Shown: positions 13,367 to 18,936 of the stretch, piece after piece
Layout: every line of letters starts with the position of its first letter
Numbering within the stretch: position 1 is the stretch's first letter
Source: a virus
Reading direction: 5' to 3' (one strand)
IMG/VR virus record: IMGVR_UViG_3300030090_001724
Location: 1 to 39,430 of that record
Length of the DNA: 39,430 nt
Notes under the pieces: model-generated
What the model was told of the DNA's origin: nothing
Database searches by the model: none
What the model saw: only the letters and a program-made list of their open reading frames with translations
Made by a program: the position numbers and the translations under genes

Positions 13367-13731
13367 AAGACTTAGGCAATCTTTGTATCGATTGCAAAGA
13401 AGATACAAGTTTTGGATCAGGTAAGTTTGTCAATCGTATTCCAGCTGATGACGGAGAAGTTTCAGGATTTATGTGTGCTGATTGTCAGATGGTTGAATGT
13501 GATTCTTGCGAACAAAAAGTTTATGAATATGCAACAAGTGAAGATGGTGCATGGTATTGTATTGATAAATGTTACAAACCTGAAACATTAGTTGATATTA
13601 AGACTAAGTTCAGAGATGCTCAAGGTATGTTTGAAAGCTTATTAGAAACGTATCCTGATGACCAAGAAATAGACTTATTTAGTAGAAAACTTAACGAACT
13701 TTTTGTACTGATGGAGGGAGAAAATGACTAA
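13354..13731 (+). CDS. Zinc-ribbon-like protein, unknown function
   Basis: 125 aa. The N-terminal 75 residues hold paired cysteines: CIDC (12-15), CADC (41-44), CDSC (49-52) and the spaced Cys in WYCIDKC (67-72). They are enough for two zinc sites. The C-terminal half is helical (VDIKTKFRDAQGMFESLL). Its start overlaps the preceding gene by 13 bases with GGAG upstream. It might bind nucleic acid or protein. Confidence 0.7.
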   Translation: MEKLKDLGNLCIDCKEDTSFGSGKFVNRIPADDGEVSGFMCADCQMVECDSCEQKVYEYATSEDGAWYCIDKCYKPETLVDIKTKFRDAQGMFESLLETYPDDQEIDLFSRKLNELFVLMEGEND

Positions 13732-13900
13732 GTATTATGTAAAAGTTACCCAAATTAATGAGTTTTATATTGAAGCGAAAAATAAAAAAGAAGCTGAAGA
13801 TATAGCACATGAGGATTACATTTGGGACGAAGATCAGAATTATCCTGATACCTATGGCTATAAAATAAATGTTGAGGAGGTTAATGATGAGCAAAATTGA
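13724..13900 (+). CDS. Small DpnD/PcfM-like protein
   Basis: 58 aa, read directly from the ATG at 13724 behind GGAGGGAG. MTKYYVKVTQINEFYIEAKNKKEAEDIAHED has the same strand plus I/V-E-A-x-N-x-x-E-A helix pattern as the genes at 12397 and 14458. It ends VEEVNDEQN; the EEV codons (GAGGAGG) are the ribosome binding site of the next gene. It overlaps both neighbours by 8-14 bases. Confidence 0.65.
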   Translation: MTKYYVKVTQINEFYIEAKNKKEAEDIAHEDYIWDEDQNYPDTYGYKINVEEVNDEQN

Positions 13901-14117
13901 GATGTCAGATAGTGAGTTTACTAAATTTCAGGATGACTTTTATAATCTTTTGGAAAAGCATGGTGTAACTGAAATAACTTGTGACCATCAACACTTTAAT
14001 CAAATATGCGAAATAAGAAATAAAGTAGCGGAGTTTATTGAAGAAGAGAAATATTTAAACCAACACAAAGAATTACACAGAGATGCTGTAATAGATAACC
14101 AATATGAAAGGAGGTAG
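13887..14117 (+). CDS. Small helical acidic protein, unknown
   Basis: 76 aa from the second of two adjacent ATGs (13884 and 13887), six bases after GAGGAGG. Sequence is mostly helical (MSDSEFTKFQDDFYNLLEKHG; ICEIRNKVAEFIEEEKYL). No family recognised. Confidence 0.65.
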   Translation: MSKIEMSDSEFTKFQDDFYNLLEKHGVTEITCDHQHFNQICEIRNKVAEFIEEEKYLNQHKELHRDAVIDNQYERR

Positions 14118-14118
14118 A

Positions 14119-14214
14119 ATGTTTTTTTTAATGGAATGGTTAGCAAAACTTTTTTATGGAAAAGATTACGACAAACATAAAAATGTTAAATTTAAAACAA
14201 AACGTAGAAAATAA
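14119..14214 (+). CDS. 31-aa basic peptide, possibly membrane-associated
   Basis: MFFLMEWLAKLFYGKDYDK, then a Lys/Arg-rich end (KFKTKRRK). The ribosome binding site AAGGAGG is excellent and the start is one base after the preceding stop. The hydrophobic N-terminus and basic C-terminus suggest an amphipathic membrane peptide. It is the last gene before the terminator at 14220. Confidence 0.5.
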   Translation: MFFLMEWLAKLFYGKDYDKHKNVKFKTKRRK

Positions 14215-14219
14215 AATAT

Positions 14220-14246
14220 AGGCCATGTTTGACATGGCCTTTTTTA
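14220..14246 (+). terminator. Intrinsic terminator
   Basis: AGGCCATGT / ACATGGCCT, a perfect 9-bp stem with the 3-base loop TTG, then a T-tract. TTGACA lies across the loop and 3' arm (14229-14234), but no good -10 follows at the usual distance. The next unit's leader (TCACA, TATAGGAG) follows. Confidence 0.85.
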
Positions 14247-14290
14247 TTTGATAAATATATAAGATAAATCACATATTATAGGAGAAAATT

Positions 14291-14455
14291 ATGTCGAGAT
14301 ATAATTCAGATGCTTTAGACGAAGCTTGTGAAGAAATGCTAGGCCACACAAACTGGGCATATGGCAGAAATCCAAATAAAAAAGAAATAGAATGTGTAGT
14401 TATATTCTATAAAGAACCTGATGAAAATGACGATGAAAATGAGGAGGAGGAATAA
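14291..14455 (+). CDS. Small protein with poly-acidic tail
   Basis: 54 aa: MSRYNSDALDEACEEMLGHTN start, then a beta-like segment (EIECVVIFYKE) and the tail DENDDENEEEE. TATAGGAG lies ahead of the ATG. The poly-Glu codons form the ribosome binding site of the next gene. No family recognised. Confidence 0.65.
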   Translation: MSRYNSDALDEACEEMLGHTNWAYGRNPNKKEIECVVIFYKEPDENDDENEEEE

Positions 14456-14457
14456 TT

Positions 14458-14619
14458 ATGGAAAAATATAAAGTTTTTATGTCAGGTTGGCTCAAAACTA
14501 CTGTGTATGTTGAAGCTGAAAATGAAGATGAAGCTTTAGATAATGCACAAATGGAAATGTCTTTTGATAATTTAGAAGAGATAGAAGTTTTAGGAACTGT
14601 AAACGAGGAGGAGGAATAA
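14458..14619 (+). CDS. Small DpnD/PcfM-like protein
   Basis: 53 aa, too short for many gene finders. MEKYKVFMSGWLKTTVYVEA and ENEDEALDNAQMEM is the clearest of the three DpnD/PcfM-like sequences (also 12397, 13724). It ends NEEEE, encoded by GAGGAGGAGGAA, which is also the start signal of the next gene. Confidence 0.7.
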   Translation: MEKYKVFMSGWLKTTVYVEAENEDEALDNAQMEMSFDNLEEIEVLGTVNEEEE

Positions 14620-14621
14620 TC

Positions 14622-14855
14622 ATGGAATACAGAGAAGCAAAACAAAAATTTTTAGATGAAGTTGATGAGCTAGAGGATAGAGACTTGATGTACTTTTTGT
14701 TACATCAAATTAGCGGAAAAAATCCAAACCCTGATTACTATCATGTTTTACAACCTTTTGACGATGATAATTTAACTGGTTTTATGGCAGATCATATTTC
14801 AAATAGTGCCGCTAGAAGTTGGATTAAAGAATTACTTGAAGATAGGGAGTTATAA
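14622..14855 (+). CDS. Small acidic protein, unknown
   Basis: 77 aa, two bases after the preceding stop with GAGGAGGAGG upstream. Helical start (MEYREAKQKFLDEVDELEDRDLMYFLLHQI) and end (ARSWIKELLEDREL). Not recognised. Confidence 0.7.
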   Translation: MEYREAKQKFLDEVDELEDRDLMYFLLHQISGKNPNPDYYHVLQPFDDDNLTGFMADHISNSAARSWIKELLEDREL

Positions 14856-14856
14856 A

Positions 14857-15216
14857 ATGCCAGTAATGATAAGAACTGTTGAAAATGAGGGAACGTATGA
14901 GCGTTCCCACAAACATTTTTTTGAACTTTTAGATTGTAAGTTAATTGAACGTAATTTTGAGGGCAGACCTTGGAGCGAGAAAATTGCAGTAAATCAAAAA
15001 GGTAAACAGATTAAAGAAATAGATTTACTTAGATTAATTTATGCTAATTTTAAAGTTTTTAAAAAAAATGGCTATGATGATTTCTTTATGGTTAGAGAAT
15101 ACATTGACGATGATGGCGATTGTCAGCATTCCCCTGAGATTGAAGTTTATATTGATCGAATAGATCATGTAGATGAAGACGATATTAAAGTTTTGAAAAG
15201 ATGGGGATTTGCATAA
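14857..15216 (+). CDS. Small alpha/beta protein, unknown
   Basis: 119 aa. I chose the ATG at 14857, just after the preceding stop and behind AGGGAG; the frame is open upstream only inside the previous gene. MIRTVENEGTYERSHKHFFELLDCKLI, then VFKKNGYDDFFMVREYIDDDGD and an acidic end. Last gene of its unit. Confidence 0.7.
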   Translation: MPVMIRTVENEGTYERSHKHFFELLDCKLIERNFEGRPWSEKIAVNQKGKQIKEIDLLRLIYANFKVFKKNGYDDFFMVREYIDDDGDCQHSPEIEVYIDRIDHVDEDDIKVLKRWGFA

Positions 15217-15247
15217 AGCTTTACATATAAGAAATATCTGATATATT

Positions 15248-15280
15248 AAAAACTGAGTATTTATTGCTCAGTTTTTTTTT
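15248..15280 (+). terminator. Intrinsic terminator
   Basis: AAAAACTGAG / CTCAGTTTTT with a 9-base loop, followed by T's. ATCACACAAAGGAG, the leader of the next unit, lies 12 bases on. Confidence 0.85.
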
Positions 15281-15311
15281 ATGTTTTAACCATCACACAA
15301 AGGAGAAAAAT

Positions 15312-16472
15312 ATGAGACATTTAGAAAACGACAGTAGGACTTTAGAGAGTTTGTTAATTGACATCAAAAGTCATAACGATATGAAGCAAGACTTCATTGC
15401 ACCTACAAATCAACTTCAGTTTAAAACCATTGAGAATGACAAAGGCGTTAAAATCAGTCAGATTATCATGGAAGCTGATAGAGGTGAGAAAACCCAAATC
15501 TTAAATGCAAATCAAGTATGTTTAGATCAAATTGCAAATAAGATTGAAATCCAAGCTCCAACATTTAGGCGTTTATTAAATGAAGTTCCTCAGGAAACGG
15601 ACGCCGTTGTTAATGCTTTATTTGAAAAAAATCCAGTTAGGAGAATGATTAGAACTTATGATAATCCTCATGCATTATCTCCATTTAATTATGACCATCA
15701 TACTGGAATTGCTAGAGCATTTGTTTCTGATAAGTTTAAAACTTTTGATAATTCTGATTTATTAGAATCTGCCTTGCCTACACTTGGGGAGTCTGGTGCT
15801 TCATGGAAGATTGTTAACTATGCCAACAGCGATAAAAAACTTTATATAAGATTGAAAAGCGAAGTTATAACAGCTGATGCAGGTGTTAACGATATAATGG
15901 CACATGGAATCGGTATTTCTAACAGCGAAGTTGGTTTTGGTAGTATTTCAGTTTTTGGCATATCTTGGACATTAGCTTGTTTAAATGGGATGCAAACTGA
16001 AAATGTAACTAGGAAAGCACATATTACGAGTGCAAGAACTGGAGACCATTATAACATTTTAACCGATGAAACTAAGGACGCCGATAACCACGCCCTGAAG
16101 CTTCAATTAAGAGATATAATTTCTTCTTATGGTAGTAGGGAAACATTTGATGAAAATGTTGAGAAAATTAGATTAGCTAAAGAAGATAAAATTGCTGTTG
16201 GCAAAAATTATACTGAAGCTGTTGAGGACTTGGGCAAGGTTATGTCTTTATCTAAAAAAGAAACTTCAAGCGTTTTGGATGGTTTATTAAATACCATAGG
16301 ACAAAGAGGTTATGAACAAGGACAGCCAATATCTAAGGCAACTTTAGTTAATGCTTGCACTAATGTTGGAAATACAGCTGAAGCCGACAACGTAGACTTT
16401 TGGCAAAAATTAGGAGGGAAAGTTTTAAATCTTAAATCTAATGATTGGAATAGAGTCGCTTTAGCTTCTTAA
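15312..16472 (+). CDS. DUF932-like phage/plasmid protein
   Basis: 386 aa from the ATG at 15312, behind AAAGGAG; the frame is open upstream only through the terminator. ARAFVSDKFKTFDNSDLLESALP (about 138-160) is the hallmark of DUF932 (phage/plasmid-like protein), and GIGISNSEVGFGSISVFGISW later in the chain matches the family's second conserved block. The family is common on phages and plasmids, often near conflict or DNA-repair genes, without a settled function. It is the largest gene of the accessory region and forms a unit of its own between two terminators. Confidence 0.75.
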   Translation: MRHLENDSRTLESLLIDIKSHNDMKQDFIAPTNQLQFKTIENDKGVKISQIIMEADRGEKTQILNANQVCLDQIANKIEIQAPTFRRLLNEVPQETDAVVNALFEKNPVRRMIRTYDNPHALSPFNYDHHTGIARAFVSDKFKTFDNSDLLESALPTLGESGASWKIVNYANSDKKLYIRLKSEVITADAGVNDIMAHGIGISNSEVGFGSISVFGISWTLACLNGMQTENVTRKAHITSARTGDHYNILTDETKDADNHALKLQLRDIISSYGSRETFDENVEKIRLAKEDKIAVGKNYTEAVEDLGKVMSLSKKETSSVLDGLLNTIGQRGYEQGQPISKATLVNACTNVGNTAEADNVDFWQKLGGKVLNLKSNDWNRVALAS

Positions 16473-16496
16473 TAACCCAACATTAAAACCTACTAT

Positions 16497-16532
16497 AAAC
16501 GGCGTAATTTGACTTTTACGTCGTTTTTTTTT
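16497..16532 (+). terminator. Intrinsic terminator with promoter element in its loop
   Basis: AAACGGCGTAA / TTACGTCGTTT, 11 bp with one G-T pair, then eight T's. The loop contains TTGACT, the -35 of the promoter at 16509-16537. Near-identical to the copy at 18061-18096. Confidence 0.88.
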
Positions 16533-16537
16533 ATTAT
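16509..16537 (+). promoter_or_regulatory. Predicted promoter overlapping the terminator
   Basis: TTGACT (16509-16514, in the hairpin loop), 17-bp spacer made of the 3' stem arm and T-tract, TATTAT (16532-16537). The leader then carries ATCACA and TATAGGAG before the ATG at 16575. Confidence 0.55.
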
Positions 16538-16574
16538 CCCATAATATCACATATTTTATAGGAGATTGTTAGAT

Positions 16575-16901
16575 ATGGCTTTATATTACGATTACACACA
16601 ATGTGATGTTAAAGACATCCCAAAAGAAATTATTGAAACAATGATTCATATTACAATGATTATTGATGTTGGGGAGTTTACCAAAAAAAATATTAAGGAT
16701 GTTTTTTATCGAATTAAAATATCTGAAATGTTTAATGGTAGCCCTTTTATGTATACTGATTCAGATAACCCAAAATCAGTACTAGATGATCTTGAATTAA
16801 TTGAAAAATTTATTGGTTTAAAAACTAATGTTAAAACGATCAGTTTAAGAAAATGGTTTAGTAATAAAGTAAAACAATATGGAGTTTTAAATGAAAGATA
16901 A
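16575..16901 (+). CDS. Small protein, unknown
   Basis: 108 aa from the ATG at 16575, 10 bases after AGGAG; the in-frame TTG at 16566 is too close to the start signal. Mostly helical, with MALYYDYTQCDVKDIPKEIIETMIHITMII at the start. Very AT-rich codons. Overlaps the next gene by 11 bases. No family recognised. Confidence 0.65.
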   Translation: MALYYDYTQCDVKDIPKEIIETMIHITMIIDVGEFTKKNIKDVFYRIKISEMFNGSPFMYTDSDNPKSVLDDLELIEKFIGLKTNVKTISLRKWFSNKVKQYGVLNER

Positions 16902-17085
16902 TTTAGGACTCGAAAATACTAGAAGACAATTACAACAATTAATTAATTTTCTTAATAAACAAAGTTTAAAAGAAAATGATAATTTATTAGATGAAGCTGT
17001 TAATAGGTTAATGGCTTCACAAAGTTATTTAAATAAATTTGCACAAAATAAAATTTTAAATTGGAGGTTAAACAATGAAGATTAA
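16891..17085 (+). CDS. Small helical Asn/Leu-rich protein, unknown
   Basis: 64 aa; RRQLQQLINFLNKQSLKENDNLLDEAVNRLMASQSYL suggests an all-helical fold, possibly a helical hairpin. Its start lies inside the end of the preceding gene with GGAG upstream, and its own end overlaps the next gene by 11 bases (ttGGAGGttaaacaATG). Confidence 0.6.
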   Translation: MKDNLGLENTRRQLQQLINFLNKQSLKENDNLLDEAVNRLMASQSYLNKFAQNKILNWRLNNED

Positions 17086-17278
17086 TTATAAAAAAATAAA
17101 TTGTGAGGTTTGTTATCTTATTAATGAAACATTAATTGGAGATGAAGAAATTAAAGATGCTGATGATTTTTTATTTTGTGACGAATGCGAAAAAGATTTA
17201 CCCTTTTATTATGCTTTAAAAAACAACGATAAAAGAGCAATCAGAGAATTAAAAAAGTCTTTTACTTATTTACGTTAA
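17075..17278 (+). CDS. Small zinc-ribbon-like protein
   Basis: 67 aa with two Cys pairs, CEVC (10-13) and CDEC (35-38), spaced as in a single zinc ribbon, and a basic helical end (RAIRELKKSFTYLR). GGAGG lies ahead of the ATG. Last gene of its unit. Confidence 0.65.
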   Translation: MKINYKKINCEVCYLINETLIGDEEIKDADDFLFCDECEKDLPFYYALKNNDKRAIRELKKSFTYLR

Positions 17279-17300
17279 ATTTAACTAACTTAACAGATCC

Positions 17301-17336
17301 AAACGCCAACAATTGACTCTGTTGGCGTTTTTTTTT
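17301..17336 (+). terminator. Intrinsic terminator with promoter element in its loop
   Basis: AAACGCCAAC / GTTGGCGTTT, a perfect 10-bp stem with a 10-base loop, then T's. The loop holds TTGACT. Confidence 0.9.
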
Positions 17337-17341
17337 ATATT
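17313..17341 (+). promoter_or_regulatory. Predicted promoter overlapping the terminator
   Basis: TTGACT (17313-17318), 17-bp spacer, TATATT (17336-17341). TTCACACA lies at the expected transcript start, and AAAGG precedes the ATG at 17371. Confidence 0.55.
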
Positions 17342-17370
17342 AATAGTTCACACATTTAAAAGGTAAATTT

Positions 17371-18036
17371 ATGTTAAAAACTACAATATATAAAAAGAAC
17401 ATTTTTGAATTAGAAAATTATCAATTCAAAATATTAAAACCTAGTACAAATAAAAAACTTGGTAAAAAAGTTTTAAAAGGCAAATATAAAAATTATAAGT
17501 TTGTAACTTTAACACTTGTAGAGCGTGAGACTTGCCCGAAAGATTGTATCCATTGGCTAGATTGTTACGGCAACAACATGCCATTTGCACACCGAATAAG
17601 TGCAAAAAATGAACAGCTTTTAGAACAAAGAATTTACAACGATTTATTAAACAGTACTAATCAACTTTTATTAATTCGATTGCATATTTTAGGCGATTTT
17701 TTCAGCGTGAAATATGTTAAATTTTGGCGTAAAATGTTAAACACTTTTAATAATATTGCTTTATATGGATATACAGCAAATAATATTAAATCATCTATTC
17801 CACTATCAAGAGCAATAGCAAAAGAGATTATTAAGCTTAATAATAATGAACATTGCCACATTAGATTCAGCAATGATTTAAAAGCTTCATTTAGTGCTAA
17901 TTCATACGATGTTGTTAAACCTGTTAAAGGCGTATCAATATTATGTCCAGTACAAGAAAATAAAACCGCTAATTGTGGAACTTGCGGACTATGTTGGAAT
18001 CAAAAAGACCAGCAAATTATATTTAAAACGCATTGA
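17371..18036 (+). CDS. Cys-rich Gp88-like phage protein
   Basis: 221 aa. ETCPKDCIHWLDCYG (about 53-67), RLHILGDFFSVKYVKFWRKML (about 104-124) and CGTCGLCW near the end recall the Gp88-type family first named in mycobacteriophages, where a T-C-P...C-Y, a GDF and a C-x2-C-x2-CW motif recur. The eight or so cysteines suggest a metal or Fe-S site. An enzymatic role on nucleic acids has been suspected by analogy but is not shown. It is a one-gene unit with its own composite promoter/terminator. The family name is from memory of the motif. Confidence 0.6.
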   Translation: MLKTTIYKKNIFELENYQFKILKPSTNKKLGKKVLKGKYKNYKFVTLTLVERETCPKDCIHWLDCYGNNMPFAHRISAKNEQLLEQRIYNDLLNSTNQLLLIRLHILGDFFSVKYVKFWRKMLNTFNNIALYGYTANNIKSSIPLSRAIAKEIIKLNNNEHCHIRFSNDLKASFSANSYDVVKPVKGVSILCPVQENKTANCGTCGLCWNQKDQQIIFKTH

Positions 18037-18060
18037 CCAGAGATTTATAAAGTAAAATTA

Positions 18061-18096
18061 AAACGCTGTAATTTGACATTTACGGCGTTTTTTTTT
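18061..18096 (+). terminator. Intrinsic terminator with promoter element in its loop
   Basis: AAACGCTGTAA / TTACGGCGTTT, 11 bp with one T-G pair, then at least eight T's. TTGACA lies in the loop. Closely similar to 16497-16532. Confidence 0.88.
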
Positions 18097-18101
18097 ATTC
18101 T
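18073..18101 (+). promoter_or_regulatory. Predicted promoter overlapping the terminator
   Basis: TTGACA (18073-18078), 17-bp spacer, TATTCT (18096-18101). ATCACACAA follows at the expected start, then TATATAGGAGG before the GTG at 18143. Confidence 0.55.
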
Positions 18102-18142
18102 TTTTTTATCACACAATTAATTTATATATAGGAGGTTTTATT

Positions 18143-18313
18143 GTGAAAAATTCAAAATTTAAATATGAATTAAAAAAACAATTCGATGATTTAATTTACG
18201 AAATTGTTAAAACTAGGATTCTTAATTATAGCGATGATATTAATCAGCTTATTAAACAGATGACTCCAACAATCGAGAAAATAAATAATTTATTGGAGGA
18301 GAAAACAAAATGA
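18143..18313 (+). CDS. Small helical protein with GTG start
   Basis: 56 aa. GGAGG lies seven bases before the GTG; the TTG at 18141 in another frame runs straight into a stop. It is all helical and charged (FKYELKKQFDDLIYEIVKTRI; LIKQMTPTIEKINNLLEE), a likely coiled coil. The end overlaps the next micro-gene by four bases. Confidence 0.6.
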   Translation: MKNSKFKYELKKQFDDLIYEIVKTRILNYSDDINQLIKQMTPTIEKINNLLEEKTK

Positions 18314-18387
18314 AATTAACAGAGGAACAATTTATTAAATTAATGATTAGAACAGTTAATATAAATAAATTACCTTTACATAAATAA
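18310..18387 (+). CDS. 25-aa peptide, possible micro-gene
   Basis: MKLTEEQFIKLMIRTVNIN, then KLPLHK. The ATG overlaps the preceding stop (ATGA) and TTGGAGGAG lies upstream, so translation is likely. Terminator follows at 18415. Its function is unknown. Confidence 0.4.
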   Translation: MKLTEEQFIKLMIRTVNINKLPLHK

Positions 18388-18414
18388 ACTTTAACAGCTG
18401 TTAGAAGCTGATAG

Positions 18415-18444
18415 AACGCCGTTAATTATTGACGGCGTTTTTTT
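18415..18444 (+). terminator. Intrinsic terminator at the end of the accessory region
   Basis: AACGCCGT / ACGGCGTT with a 9-base loop, then T's. The loop also contains TTGACG, but the -10 at the right distance is poor, so this may be a decayed fourth composite element. Confidence 0.85.
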
Positions 18445-18936
18445 ATGTTTTAAATAGTTAAACACAGCCCAGACGGACGCAAACAGCTGTTTAAAACCTA
18501 TGGCCGAATATTTACGGCCTGAGAACATCGACCAGAGATTCAAGAATCAAAAACCTTGGAGAAATTAAAAAGCAATTTGGACAACTTGCCGTGATCCACG
18601 AACCAAACGACCTGGAATTTTTAAAATTAAACCATTGATATTATTAAAATTGTTACGTCCAGCAGCTTCGAACGGAACGGAAAAAAAGCAGCACTTAAAC
18701 GCCCAAATAATGAGCCGTGAGCCGTGTAAAATTGTTTAAGGATCCTTAGAGAATAAAGGTTAATTTATACGCCTAGAATCAAGAAAAATGGCCAAAAATT
18801 CACGGACGCCGTGCAATCGCCAGCGGTCGCTTGTGCCAAGTTTTTCACAAATATTCACATATAATTTGAAATAGCCGTTAACTAGATTATAATAAGCGAT
18901 AAATGGCATAAAATAACATAGCTTAGGGGCCCCTAC
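18445..18936. other. About 490-bp stretch without a convincing gene, before terL
   Basis: No ORF with start signal and plausible composition is seen; a 22-codon ORF at 18499 and leftward frames look accidental. Base use differs from the flanking AT-rich region, with many CG steps and short GC-rich dyads: GGCCG / CGGCC near 18500, CACGG / CCGTG near 18800, and the tandem GAGCCGT near 18712. The right end carries the terL promoter (18866-18893). It could hold the packaging or end-processing site, an untranslated RNA, or the remains of a gene. No tRNA cloverleaf could be built. Confidence 0.5.
18866..18893 (+). promoter_or_regulatory. Predicted promoter of the head/packaging genes
   Basis: TTGAAA (18866-18871), 16-bp spacer and a perfect TATAAT (18888-18893), about 45 bp before terL. 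The leader contains the palindrome AGGGGCCCCT (18925-18934), which includes the likely ribosome binding site AGGGG seven... bases class before the ATG, so the site could be hidden by pairing. Confidence 0.55.

Noticed and set aside
14229-14257. Fourth terminator-embedded promoter at 14220
   Set aside because: TTGACA is present, but the hexamer 17 bp on (TAAATA) is a poor -10, so it is not counted with the other three.
18530-18560. tRNA-like GATTCAAGAATC stretch
   Set aside because: No acceptor, D or anticodon arms could be paired around it, so no tRNA is claimed here or elsewhere.
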